Position numbers and translations under genes: made by a program. 64,000 nt of DNA from Paenibacillus sp. J2TS4 (GTDB lineage Bacteria; Bacillota; Bacilli; Paenibacillales; NBRC-103111): positions 50,444 to 114,443 of the forward strand of contig NZ_BOSH01000018.1 of the NCBI RefSeq assembly GCF_018403245.1, read 5' to 3'. The notes under the pieces were generated by a model, which ran no database searches, was not told the DNA's origin, and worked only from the letters and a program-made list of their open reading frames with translations. Below, one piece after another: positions 24,184-33,048 of this stretch; position 1 is the first letter of the stretch, and every line of letters begins with the position of its first letter.

Positions 24184-25143
24184 CTATTCGATAGCCAAAT
24201 GTTTTCGCACTAGATAAGCCGCCCCGATAATCCCTGCGTCATTACCAAGTTGGGCGTATTCAATCTGTGTGATCTCGCCTATTCTCGCTAATGAATGCCT
24301 GATGAATGCCGCCCGAATATCTGTTAGAAACCAACTGCCAGCCTGGGATAGTCCTCCACCGATCAAAATCTTGGCTGGATTAATAATAGCAGCTGCATTA
24401 GCCAGAGCCATGCCGAGCGCATCTGTTATACGAGCTATTACACGTATACATGCCTGATCACCATCTTCAGCTAGTGTGAAGACATCTTTGGCGCTGATAT
24501 TTTCTTGTTGTGCGTAGAGGGCGGCTAATTTCCCCGTCGGATTAAGCGCCATCTCCTCCATGGCTTGTCTTACAATGCCGGTGGCAGAGGCTACCGTATC
24601 CAGGCAACCTGTCCGCCCGCAATTGCATGCATACCCTTGAGGATCGATCACGATGTGGCCGATCTCACCGGCCGTGCCGTTTTCTCCTTGCAGAATCTCG
24701 CCATTCGCAATGAACCCTCCACCAACGCCTGTCCCTAGTGTGATGACAATCAGATCGTTTGCTTGATTGCCGGCTCCTCGCCAATTCTCGCCGAGTGCTG
24801 CAATGTTTGCGTCATTTTCTACATATACGGGGTGTGCACATTTTTTCCGCAGGATTTCACCAAGCTCGAGATCTTTCCAGCCGATATTGACGGCTTCATA
24901 TACTTTACCGGTTTGCGCGTCCACAAATCCGGGAGCGCCAACGCCAATGCCTAGTATCGATCCAGGATCTGTTAATAAAGGATGATGAGAAAAAGATGAC
25001 CATACATCATCTATAATAGAAGCGCCGCTATCGATCACATTCGTATGAATCTCCCACTTATCAATGATCTCTCCCTCGATACTTAAAACACCGAACTTCA
25101 CCTTCGTACCGCCGATATCGATACCGACAATATATTTGCTCAC
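24184..25143 (-). CDS. ROK-family sugar kinase
   Basis: This 319-residue protein has the ROK kinase layout: ATP phosphate-binding GIDIGGTKVKFGV at 6-18, sugar-site GVGAPGFVD and VENDANIAALGE, GTGVGGG, and the zinc motif CNCGRTGCLD after EIGHIVID. There is no helix-turn-helix, so it is a kinase, not a regulator. As the last gene of a cluster with a NagB-like deaminase, it is probably a hexosamine, N-acetylhexosamine or glucose kinase. It lies 230 bp after the deaminase gene, with an inverted repeat TTTGTATTCC / GGAATACAAA (25269-25317) between, so it may be transcribed at a different level from the rest. Confidence 0.88.
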   Translation of the reverse strand: MSKYIVGIDIGGTKVKFGVLSIEGEIIDKWEIHTNVIDSGASIIDDVWSSFSHHPLLTDPGSILGIGVGAPGFVDAQTGKVYEAVNIGWKDLELGEILRKKCAHPVYVENDANIAALGENWRGAGNQANDLIVITLGTGVGGGFIANGEILQGENGTAGEIGHIVIDPQGYACNCGRTGCLDTVASATGIVRQAMEEMALNPTGKLAALYAQQENISAKDVFTLAEDGDQACIRVIARITDALGMALANAAAIINPAKILIGGGLSQAGSWFLTDIRAAFIRHSLARIGEITQIEYAQLGNDAGIIGAAYLVRKHLAIE

Positions 25144-25373
25144 ACCGTTTCACCCTTATCACCTTAAGCGTAATCACCATAATCATTTATCTGGTTATAT
25201 AAGTGGCACTAAAGAAAGGGATCATTCCGTTCCGAAGGAAAGTGCCTCCGAAGCTTCAAACATCTTGTTTTGTATTCCTTATTTATGGAATGGGCCTTTG
25301 GATGGTAGGAATACAAAGCCAAAACTCGCCCTGGAAGCATCTTTCTTTCTCCACTCCATGATCTATATATTCT

Positions 25374-26108
25374 TTAGTTCATTTTATTTAGTAATGACCC
25401 TGCTGCCTCATCAATAATAAAGATTGCATTCGGATGAGCCCGCAGAATGGTGGCCGGACAGCGTTCGTCAATCGGTCCTTCAATCGTATCTTTCACCGCC
25501 TGGGCTTTGCGTTCTCCAGAAGCAACGAGAAGTACCTGTCTGGCCTCCATGATGTCCGCCAATCCTAACGTTAACATCTGTGTCGGCGCTTCTTCACGTG
25601 TCAGATTCTGATAGCGCATCGTGCTTTGAATTGTCGACTCATCGCTATCCGCCAGAAAGACGCGCGATTGAAAGGAAGTCCCGGGCTCATTGGCTGCAAG
25701 ATGACCGTTCACTCCCAAACCGAGAATTTGCAGATCACGCGGGTATTGGGCCAGGACTTGCCGGTATCGATCCATCTCTGCTTGCAGCTGCCTCGTGCTT
25801 CCGTCAAACAATTCGATCACTTTCGGCTTTTGAGTAATTAGATTGTAAAACTTGGTATACATAAACGTATAGATTGTGAAAGACTTGTTTCTTTCAGCGA
25901 TATACTCGTCCAGATTCATAAATACTGCGTCTTTGATGGATAAGGTGCCTTCATTAATGGCTTTGACCATTAACTCAAACATTCCGTCATAGCTGGCACC
26001 GACCGTTGTATTGACAACGGCGTCTTTTTTTTGCTCCAATAAGTCTTTAAGGACCTCAAAAGCTTTTTGTGACATTTCGGCATAATCTTTCGTCTTGATT
26101 ACTTTCAT
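25374..26108 (-). CDS. nagB: Glucosamine-6-phosphate deaminase-like protein
   Basis: This 244-residue protein follows NagB: catalytic base Asp in MNLDEY at 67, active-site LGVNGHLAANEPGTSF with His136, and LTLGLADIMEAR and VKDTIEGPIDERCPAT near the end. NagB converts glucosamine-6-phosphate to fructose-6-phosphate and ammonia. The loop reads GVNGH where canonical enzymes have G(V/I)G-x-DGH, and position and length are slightly changed, so a related amino-sugar phosphate may be the true substrate. It is 23 bp downstream of the M81 gene in a tight operon. Confidence 0.82.
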   Translation of the reverse strand: MKVIKTKDYAEMSQKAFEVLKDLLEQKKDAVVNTTVGASYDGMFELMVKAINEGTLSIKDAVFMNLDEYIAERNKSFTIYTFMYTKFYNLITQKPKVIELFDGSTRQLQAEMDRYRQVLAQYPRDLQILGLGVNGHLAANEPGTSFQSRVFLADSDESTIQSTMRYQNLTREEAPTQMLTLGLADIMEARQVLLVASGERKAQAVKDTIEGPIDERCPATILRAHPNAIFIIDEAAGSLLNKMN

Positions 26109-26131
26109 GGTTAGCCATTCTCCTTATTAGG

Positions 26132-27550
26132 TTATATACGTTCAACAGCAGCAGGCAGAGCGAGGTAATTCAACTCAGCAATCTGCAAATAAGTCGCTCC
26201 GGGGGTCAGGGCCAGGACTTCTCCGCGGGCTACCTTGGTCAATGCATCGAATAGGTAACCCTGCTTTAACACAATCACATCATAATCTGTAAATTGTAGG
26301 CCGGCGCGAACAAAATGATTAATGGATATAAATGAATCTCCTCGATTGGCAATGACTACATCCAGAGCATCCATTTCTATGGTACAAACTTGACCAACAA
26401 CATCATTCTCGGCATTTAAATAACCTAGCAAATCCCCTTTGGCCTTCAGTATACCTGTAAGCAACACTTGCTCGCTGTAATCATCTGCACCACCGCCAAC
26501 CCAAACGGATACATGCTCGCCCACTTCATGCTGGTTCAGTTCTGCAAAAGCAGCTTGATCGAAAATCGATGCAATCACTGCTTTTTTTCCGTTCAGGTCG
26601 CGCTGCGTAAGCAATTTCAGCAATACGGTATTGCAGCCGGGCGCTCCCGCTGTCGTGTTGTCACCTGAATCGGAGACAAATACCGGTTTATCGTCTATCT
26701 GCAGGGCGTAATCCAATGCTTGTTCGGGAGCTAGCGCCTGCGAAGCAAAATCGAATTGATGTTTGCGCGCCACAATAAATTCCACTAGACGATGACAAGC
26801 TTGCTCCGCTGTCTCTACATCATGTCGAGTCCGCGGCACGACAAAAACGGATGCTCCCGTATGGGCGGTATCGCTCCAAGCATGACCTAGGAAGAATGAA
26901 GCTGTTGCAATTCCTTCTATCTCCTCTACAGCAGCGAGCTCGGCAAAAATGGATTGCAGCGGTTCGCGGTTACCCAATGCTTTCTCGCCACAGATGACGA
27001 CAGGAAGTTTAACAAATGCCGGCGTGATTGTCTCCTTAATAGCGATCAAGGCAGTTAAAGCTTCTGCTGTGATTCGTTCGGTCTCTGCTTGATCCGTATG
27101 CGGCACAGTACGGTATGCTCGTACAATATTCACTAACTGACTTAATTCTTCCGGGATGTTTCCGTGTATATCCAATGTCAGAGAGATAGGGATCTGCGAA
27201 CCGACGAACGCCCTGATTTGCTTGATCAACTCCAGCTCTCCAGAACCGATGCCTTCCACGACCATGGAGCCGTGCAGATGCAGCCAGATTCCATCCACCT
27301 CAGTATCCTGTAGAACGGCCAGCAGCTTCTGGGCGAAAAAGTCAAAGGTGCTCTTCGTGACGATACCTGATGAAAGGCCGGTGGCGTATATGCCCGGTAT
27401 GACATCGACCTGTTGCATGCGAAGCGCTGCGACACTATGCAGCCGGTCAAGTACGGCATCGCCCTCAACAAACACAAAGTCTTCCTTGTGAGTTGGTTGA
27501 GGATTGAACGTATTCGTCTCATGATAGAAACAGCCGACTAAAACTTTCAT
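26132..27550 (-). CDS. M81-family (MlrC/microcystinase-type) metallohydrolase
   Basis: This 472-residue protein opens with MKVLVGCFYHETNTFNPQPT, the M81 signature that carries a zinc-binding His-Glu pair. LHLHGSMVVEG and TLDIHGN give further metal ligands, and FVSDSGDNTTAGAPGCNT is the conserved glycine-rich segment before the C-terminal domain. MlrC degrades linearised microcystin, but most M81 members sit in catabolic operons where their amide or ester substrate is unknown. Here it is flanked by a NagB-like deaminase and a sugar isomerase, and no NagA deacetylase is present. A role in removing an amide-linked group from an amino sugar is therefore an attractive inference. Confidence 0.85.
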   Translation of the reverse strand: MKVLVGCFYHETNTFNPQPTHKEDFVFVEGDAVLDRLHSVAALRMQQVDVIPGIYATGLSSGIVTKSTFDFFAQKLLAVLQDTEVDGIWLHLHGSMVVEGIGSGELELIKQIRAFVGSQIPISLTLDIHGNIPEELSQLVNIVRAYRTVPHTDQAETERITAEALTALIAIKETITPAFVKLPVVICGEKALGNREPLQSIFAELAAVEEIEGIATASFFLGHAWSDTAHTGASVFVVPRTRHDVETAEQACHRLVEFIVARKHQFDFASQALAPEQALDYALQIDDKPVFVSDSGDNTTAGAPGCNTVLLKLLTQRDLNGKKAVIASIFDQAAFAELNQHEVGEHVSVWVGGGADDYSEQVLLTGILKAKGDLLGYLNAENDVVGQVCTIEMDALDVVIANRGDSFISINHFVRAGLQFTDYDVIVLKQGYLFDALTKVARGEVLALTPGATYLQIAELNYLALPAAVERI

Positions 27551-27571
27551 GTATCTGCTCCTCTCCGAGAT

Positions 27572-28420
27572 CTACCCGATCTCCGCCAATGTGAATACGT
27601 GGCGAAAAGCTTTGCCAGAACGTTCAGCTAATTGTTCTGCCGTGTCCTGTGGTTCGGTAATCGACAAGATTTCCTGAGTGACCATTCCCTGATAATGCTT
27701 TTCTTGCAATGCTTTAAGAAAGCCTGACAAGTGAATGACGCCTTCTCCCGGATACACACGATCGTTGTCCAATACATCCTCTACCGGTATATCGCGCGCA
27801 TCATTGAGATGAACATACTTGATATAGGGAAGGTCTATGTCCGCAATGGTCTGAAGCGTTTCTCCACTTGTGTACCAATGGAAGCTATCGAGTACTATGC
27901 CGACATTGGCTTCGCCGACCAAATCGAGCCATGCTATCGTATCCGCCGCAGTCCAAATAAAGGGATGCTTCCATTGATGGCGCAAATGATGCGGACCAAC
28001 GTACTCCAACGCCAAATTCATGTCATATTGTGCCAGTAACTTACCGAGCAGACGAAGACGCTGCGATAATTGAATGAGATGCAATGTAATTTTCTTGTCT
28101 GTAGATGGCATAAAATAGGTGAAGAATGTCCGGCAGCCGAGCTGCGAGGCCAGGTCGGCCTCAACTAGCAGATCAGGCAGCCCATTTCTAAAGGATGCAT
28201 CGTCCTGCCGCCATTCTACAGGCAAAGTTACTGCTCCCAGCTGAACTTTATGACGCTGCAAGTGTGTGCGAACACCTGCTATGCCTTCGAGATCAACAAA
28301 TGCCCGCAGATCTTTTCCAGTCGTCTCAACAGCAGAGAATCCATTGGATGCAGCAAGTTCAATTAAATGGGGGAGTCCATTGACTTTACCTAATCCCGCC
28401 GAACTTAAACCCTTTATCAT
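27572..28420 (-). CDS. Sugar phosphate isomerase/epimerase (xylose-isomerase-like TIM barrel)
   Basis: This 282-residue protein has the AP-endonuclease-2 TIM barrel pattern: GFSAVETTGKDLRAFVD near residue 34, NLALEYVGPHH (metal Glu) near 134, GIVLDSFHWYTSG (metal Asp/His) near 175, IKYVHLNDARD near 200, GEGVIHLSGFLKAL and VTQEILS. These enzymes bind a divalent metal and isomerise or epimerise sugars or cyclitols. Genes of this class often pair with a Gfo/Idh/MocA dehydrogenase, as here (41 bp away), in oxidation-epimerisation routes. Confidence 0.85.
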   Translation of the reverse strand: MIKGLSSAGLGKVNGLPHLIELAASNGFSAVETTGKDLRAFVDLEGIAGVRTHLQRHKVQLGAVTLPVEWRQDDASFRNGLPDLLVEADLASQLGCRTFFTYFMPSTDKKITLHLIQLSQRLRLLGKLLAQYDMNLALEYVGPHHLRHQWKHPFIWTAADTIAWLDLVGEANVGIVLDSFHWYTSGETLQTIADIDLPYIKYVHLNDARDIPVEDVLDNDRVYPGEGVIHLSGFLKALQEKHYQGMVTQEILSITEPQDTAEQLAERSGKAFRHVFTLAEIG

Positions 28421-28461
28421 CGAACCACCCCTTATCTATTTGTACGTCGCATATAAGCTCT

Positions 28462-29514
28462 TTACTGTATGCGAACGGCTTGTCCGCTTGCTGCCGACTC
28501 ATAAAGCGCCGTAATAATTTTTTGTAAAACAACGGCTTGTTCAGCCGTGCTGAGCGGCGGCTTGTTCTGTAGACAACAATCGATAAAACGCTTGAATTGC
28601 ACTTCATAATAATTATTTTGTTGCAAGTAAGCGGGTGTCGTATCCAGGAGCGCTTCATGTTTTTCTTGATATATTTTGACCGGGAAAACATCGGCGCCGC
28701 CCTGATCGCCCATCAGGCTTACTTGCATGACTTCGTCTTTTTCTACATTAGCTGCGAATGCTGCCTCTAAAGTAACGGAAGAACCATCTTTGAAAACGAT
28801 CATTCCCCGCGCCATATCTTCAACGGAGAAGTTTTCCCAATCCCATTTCCCCATCAAGCCTACACCGTCACGATTGCCCAGTTTCTGGTATGTCACGCCA
28901 AGGACTAGCTCAGGTTGAGGGTATCCCATTAAATACAACGTTGTGTCAAGCATATGCACGCCAATATCGATGAGTGCGCCGCCGCCTTGCAGTTCTTTGT
29001 TGGTGAATACTCCCCATCCAGGAATTCCTCTCCTGCGCACCGCTTGGGATTTGGCTGCATAGATATGTCCGAATTCCCCGCTATCAATATATCTTTTCAA
29101 TAAATCGACTTCCGGTGCGTGGCGGTAATGGAACCCGAATGTCAAAAATTTATTTGCTGCTTTAGCTGCTGCTGCCATTGCTTCAGCCTCAGCTACGGTA
29201 ACCGCAGGCGGCTTCTCGCATAGAACATGGCAGCCCGCCTGCAAGGCAGCTATCGCCATCTCCGCATGAAACTTATTGGGTGTGCATACGCTGACTGCAT
29301 CCAGCTCATGGTGCTGCAACATCTCTCGAAAGTTTGTGTAAGCGTGGGGAATCCCCCATTGTTTAGCAACATTTTGCGCTCGTCCATCACTTGCATCGCA
29401 CACGGCTAGAACTTCGACATGTTCTTTATGCTTCATATAATTTGGAATATGCACATTCTGGGCAATTCCACCGCAGCCGATGATCCCTACTTTCAACTTT
29501 CTCATCCGCGTCAC
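28462..29514 (-). CDS. Gfo/Idh/MocA-family oxidoreductase
   Basis: This 350-residue NAD(P)-dependent dehydrogenase has the Rossmann start KVGIIGCGGIAQNVHIPNYM, the second-domain signature VLCEKPPAVTVAEAEAM with the EKP lysine, and GGALIDIGVHMLDTTLYLMG with the catalytic-site D-x-x-x-H. The family oxidises sugars, amino sugars and inositols. It lies just after the permease genes and before the isomerase in a leftward operon. A substrate cannot be called; context points to an amino sugar or derivative. Confidence 0.9.
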   Translation of the reverse strand: MTRMRKLKVGIIGCGGIAQNVHIPNYMKHKEHVEVLAVCDASDGRAQNVAKQWGIPHAYTNFREMLQHHELDAVSVCTPNKFHAEMAIAALQAGCHVLCEKPPAVTVAEAEAMAAAAKAANKFLTFGFHYRHAPEVDLLKRYIDSGEFGHIYAAKSQAVRRRGIPGWGVFTNKELQGGGALIDIGVHMLDTTLYLMGYPQPELVLGVTYQKLGNRDGVGLMGKWDWENFSVEDMARGMIVFKDGSSVTLEAAFAANVEKDEVMQVSLMGDQGGADVFPVKIYQEKHEALLDTTPAYLQQNNYYEVQFKRFIDCCLQNKPPLSTAEQAVVLQKIITALYESAASGQAVRIQ

Positions 29515-29546
29515 CTTCCTCTTTGTTTAGGCAAAGCCAATATCCA

Positions 29547-30368
29547 TTAGCCTTTAACGGACCCTGCCAAAAGTCCTTGAATGAAGTAACGTCCTGCAAA
29601 TAGATACACGATCATCGTGGGAATGGCCGCCAACAAGGCTCCAGCCATCTGAACGTTCCATTCTATAATTTGACTGCCCGCTAAATTTTGTAATGCCACC
29701 ATGATAGGTTGCTTGGCGTGTCCTGTAATCGTAATTGCGAACAGAAACTCATTCCATATGTTTGTAAACTGCCATAAACCAACAACGACGAATCCTGTTA
29801 TCGATAAAGGCATCATAATATAGGTGTACGTTCTGAAAAATCCGCTGCCGTCAATTTGCGCTGCTTCGATCATGGTTTGCGGTATGCTGGCATAAAAGTT
29901 TCTAAACATCAGGGTAGTCATCGGCAAGCCATAAACCACGTGAACGAGCACCAATCCAGTAATGGTATTGTATAAATTTAAATTTCGAATGACCGTGATG
30001 AGTGGAATCAAAATACTTTGAAAAGGAATAAACATCCCTAGCAGCAGTAAAGTGAATAGCACTTCTGAACCAGGGAATTTCCATTTAGATAGTGCATATC
30101 CATTCAGAGAACCCAGTAAAGCGGAAATAAGGCTTGCTGGAATCACCATCAGAAAGCTGTTTAGCAAGTTCGGGGACAACTCTTGATAAGCTTTGGAGAA
30201 GCTTGATAAGTCCAGTTGACTTGGCAGCTTCCACATCTCCATGAACGATACTTCATCGAATGGTTTTAAACTAGTGACGATCAGGATATAAAAAGGGATG
30301 AGAAAAAGGATACCTAACCCTGTCAACACGACATACAACAATGTTTTGGAAAGGAGCTTCGGCATCAC
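29547..30368 (-). CDS. Carbohydrate ABC transporter permease (MalG type)
   Basis: This 273-residue inner-membrane protein has six hydrophobic segments and the EAA loop EAAQIDGSGFFRTYTYIMMP, which docks the ATPase. Its start overlaps the end of the MalF-type gene by ATGA-style coupling. Length and the N-terminal YVVLTGLGILFLIPFYILIV helix match CUT1 MalG-like subunits. No ATPase is encoded here, so it must use a shared MsmX-type ATPase, as is usual in Bacillota. Confidence 0.9.
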   Translation of the reverse strand: MMPKLLSKTLLYVVLTGLGILFLIPFYILIVTSLKPFDEVSFMEMWKLPSQLDLSSFSKAYQELSPNLLNSFLMVIPASLISALLGSLNGYALSKWKFPGSEVLFTLLLLGMFIPFQSILIPLITVIRNLNLYNTITGLVLVHVVYGLPMTTLMFRNFYASIPQTMIEAAQIDGSGFFRTYTYIMMPLSITGFVVVGLWQFTNIWNEFLFAITITGHAKQPIMVALQNLAGSQIIEWNVQMAGALLAAIPTMIVYLFAGRYFIQGLLAGSVKG

Positions 30369-31297
30369 ATTTCTTCCTTTCGACTAAAGATATACGGGAC
30401 AACAAAGATCATCACCATGAGCAACATAATGGTGGCAATCGAAGCACCTTCCGAATAAAAATTGCTCTTGAAAGTTGTTTCATACATATAGATTGCCGGC
30501 ATGTCTGTAACAAAGTTGGGGCCGGACCCTGTCATTGTGTAGACTAGATCGAAGATCTTCAACGAAATTTGCAGCATAATAAGCACTACACCGTATGTGA
30601 TTGGTTTCAATTGAGGCAGTATCACTTTATAATACATTTTCCATGTTCCGGCACCATCGATCATCGCTGCCTCCTTCAACTCTTCAGGCACATTGCCAAG
30701 ACCGGCTAAATACATGGCCAAGGAAAAGCCCGTCATTTGCCAGATGGCCGCAATCAGCACGGCAACCAAAGCAAGCGGCAATCCGAATTCAATTTTGAAG
30801 ATGCTCCAGCCGGGGAAAATGGTTACATCCGTATACCAGCCTGGGGATAATCCCACTTTTTGCAATAGAAGATTGATTCCTGAGTCGGGATTCAAAATCC
30901 ACCGCCACGCAACGCCTGTCACTACAAAAGACATGGCCATCGGAAATAGAAAAATGTTGCGGTATAACCATTTGCCTGCAAGTTTTTGCTCCAGGAAAAT
31001 AGCGAGGATTTGCCCTAAAACAACGACTCCGACGATGAAAAATAACGAGAAAAAAATCATATTTCGCAAGGATGATTGAAAACGAAAGGAGTCAAATAGC
31101 TGGGCATAATTTTTCAAGCCAACAAATGTAAAGTCCGGTTTGAGAGAATTCCAGCTTACAAAAGAAACTACAGTCGTCCACCCGATAAACAAATAAACAA
31201 AAATAAACACTAGCAATACGGACGGTAAAACAACAAGCAACGGCAACCATTTCTCGAGCGATCGTCTTTTTCTTCTTCGAATTTCCATGTATCCCAT
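30365..31297 (-). CDS. Carbohydrate ABC transporter permease (MalF type)
   Basis: This 310-residue protein has a basic N-terminus (MEIRRRKRRSLEKW), six membrane helices and the EAA motif EAAMIDGAGTWKMYYKVILP. It forms the CUT1 translocation channel with the adjacent MalG-like subunit. A strong hairpin (31340-31373) lies between it and the binding-protein gene, a common device for making more binding protein than channel. Confidence 0.9.
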   Translation of the reverse strand: MGYMEIRRRKRRSLEKWLPLLVVLPSVLLVFIFVYLFIGWTTVVSFVSWNSLKPDFTFVGLKNYAQLFDSFRFQSSLRNMIFFSLFFIVGVVVLGQILAIFLEQKLAGKWLYRNIFLFPMAMSFVVTGVAWRWILNPDSGINLLLQKVGLSPGWYTDVTIFPGWSIFKIEFGLPLALVAVLIAAIWQMTGFSLAMYLAGLGNVPEELKEAAMIDGAGTWKMYYKVILPQLKPITYGVVLIMLQISLKIFDLVYTMTGSGPNFVTDMPAIYMYETTFKSNFYSEGASIATIMLLMVMIFVVPYIFSRKEEM

Positions 31298-31339
31298 CCT
31301 CCAGCGATCCGTCTATTACAAAGGATCGTGTTAGCGAAT

Positions 31340-31373
31340 CGTTCGGGTCGCCAGACCGGCGAGCCCCCGAACG
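31340..31373 (-). promoter_or_regulatory. Intercistronic hairpin between binding protein and permease genes
   Basis: CGTTCGGG pairs with CCCGAACG, with inner TCGCC / GGCGA pairs. There is no T-run, so it more probably stabilises the upstream message end than terminates. Confidence 0.55.
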
Positions 31374-31406
31374 TCTTATCCGCAATAAGCTTGCACCCCA
31401 TCGTGA

Positions 31407-32702
31407 TTATGGATTGAGAAGCGATTTGGCCTGATTTAAAGATTTAATGAAATTGTCGATATTTCGCTGGGTAACAAACTCTTTGACTGTATCATCGACT
31501 TTATTAATGAAACCAGACGGGGTAGCTGAACCGCCTGCTAAACTGATGTTGATCTTGGCCTCTTTAAAATCTTGAGCTGCTCCTTGGCTGTAAGGGCTGA
31601 AGCCCGAAATATCCACATCGGTACGCGCAGGAACAGAACCTTTTAATTTATTAAAATCTTGTTGTGCTTGTTCTGAACCCAGGTATACGATAAACTTCCT
31701 CGCTTCCTCTACATTCACAACGTCTTTAGGCATTCCCATCGAGTCGTTGACGATACTGAACACTTTGTCCGAATTCGGAGCCTGTACCCAGCCGTAATCA
31801 ACATCCAACTTGAAATTTTTGCTTTCAAAAAAACCGGTTTCCCAGTCGCCCATAATATGCATGGCAGCCTGTCCGCCAATGACAAGTTCAGCGGCGTCTT
31901 GCCAGTCAAGCGCACTATGGTTGTCGTTAGTAAAATCTAGAATGCGCGAGAATGTTTCCAGTGCGCTCCTCATCTGCGGGCTATCAAAATCCACTTTTCC
32001 AGTCCACAGTTCAGCGGCTCCATCCACGCCGAATTCATCTAACAAAACCATCTCGAATACGAGTGTTGCCCAACGAGAGGTTTTATCTCCCAGAGCCAAC
32101 GGAACAATACCGTTAGCCTGCAATTTTTCTGCAATGGCAAAGAAGTCGTCAAACGTTGTCGGCGGTTCAATGTTATGTTCGGCGAACACTTTTTTGTTGT
32201 ACCAAATCACATTATTTCGATGCACATTCATGGGCAATCCATAGATATGGCCATCTTTGGAGTTCATGTCAATGAGTGCTTGCGGAAATACTTCGGCCCA
32301 ACCATTGGCTTCATATAAGTCGTTTAATGGTTGCAAGTAACCAGCGTCTTGCCAACGTAATAAATCTGGCCCTCCCTGGGCCTGGAATACGGCTGGCGGG
32401 TCTCCGCCTTGCAGACGGGTGGACAAAACCGCTTGCGAGTTCGCTCCAGCGCCACCTGCAATCGCTGCATTCTCCACTTTGATCAACGGATTCTGCTGAG
32501 TGAATCCTTTCAAGACCGCATTGAGCGCTTCCGCCTCGCCGCCGGCCGTCCACCAGCTTAAAATATCAAGTGTAACGGAAGCGTCCGCTGGCGGAGCTTT
32601 TTCTTGACCTGAACCATTGGATGCTTGCTTATTACTACTACAAGCAACCATCATCGTGACTAACAAACCAATAATTGTTAACAACATATACCTCTTTTTC
32701 AC
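31407..32702 (-). CDS. Sugar ABC transporter substrate-binding lipoprotein
   Basis: This 431-residue protein has a lipoprotein signal with the lipid Cys at 21 (VTMMVAC-SSNK), a Ser/Gln-rich linker, and the family 1 solute-binding fold: VTLDILSWWTAGGEAEALNA, QNPLIKVE, DPPAVFQAQGGPDLLRW, GLPMNVHRNNVIWYNKKVF and AAMHIMGDWETGFF. Lipid anchoring places it on the outer face of the membrane, where it delivers sugars to the adjacent permeases. It is the first gene of the leftward operon, directly after the regulated intergenic region, which fits a high expression need. Ligand is unknown; context suggests an amino sugar or glycoside. Confidence 0.92.
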   Translation of the reverse strand: MKKRYMLLTIIGLLVTMMVACSSNKQASNGSGQEKAPPADASVTLDILSWWTAGGEAEALNAVLKGFTQQNPLIKVENAAIAGGAGANSQAVLSTRLQGGDPPAVFQAQGGPDLLRWQDAGYLQPLNDLYEANGWAEVFPQALIDMNSKDGHIYGLPMNVHRNNVIWYNKKVFAEHNIEPPTTFDDFFAIAEKLQANGIVPLALGDKTSRWATLVFEMVLLDEFGVDGAAELWTGKVDFDSPQMRSALETFSRILDFTNDNHSALDWQDAAELVIGGQAAMHIMGDWETGFFESKNFKLDVDYGWVQAPNSDKVFSIVNDSMGMPKDVVNVEEARKFIVYLGSEQAQQDFNKLKGSVPARTDVDISGFSPYSQGAAQDFKEAKINISLAGGSATPSGFINKVDDTVKEFVTQRNIDNFIKSLNQAKSLLNP

Positions 32703-32808
32703 TGCTTTCCCCCCTATTTACAAAATGATGTAACAGAAAACAAAGCTTAGTTATCCCTGTTGCTGCAGCTCTATACAGCAACTGCACAAATAGCAATCGG
32801 GCGACCGA

Positions 32809-32853
32809 TATATTAAACCAAGTTTACTTATAATATAAACTAAGTTTAATATA
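32809..32853. promoter_or_regulatory. Paired AT-rich inverted repeats, candidate ROK operator
   Basis: TATATTAAACCAAGTTTA (32809-32826) and TAAACTAAGTTTAATATA (32836-32853) are near-perfect inverted copies, and each contains a palindrome like AAACTTAGTTT. They lie 107 bp before the binding-protein start, in the intergenic region shared with the divergent ROK regulator. Confidence 0.65.
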
Positions 32854-32893
32854 TAAAAGCCCTGTTCATCTATTTAAGACGATAGTAATGAAA

Positions 32894-32906
32894 GAAAGCG
32901 CTTTTG
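32894..32906. promoter_or_regulatory. Candidate catabolite-response element (cre)
   Basis: GAAAGCGCTTTTG matches the CcpA-type core (AAGCGCTT) and lies between the two ROK-type sites, suited to carbon catabolite repression of the sugar operon. Confidence 0.45.
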
Positions 32907-32924
32907 TCAATGATTATTTCTTTA

Positions 32925-32947
32925 TATATTAAATTAAGTGTAATATA
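32925..32947. promoter_or_regulatory. Second AT-rich palindrome, candidate ROK operator
   Basis: TATATTA and TAATATA arms enclose AATTAAGTG. It repeats the TATATTAAA half-site of the first operator pair and lies about 100 bp before the regulator's start, so the regulator may also control itself. Confidence 0.55.
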
Positions 32948-33048
32948 TTGATATTTTTCCGCTTGTTTCCATTAGGGGGTATGTATTATTATTAATGATA
33001 GTTTATTAATGGGCTGACAATTGCCGGAAAGGTGGAGGTGGCACCTCA

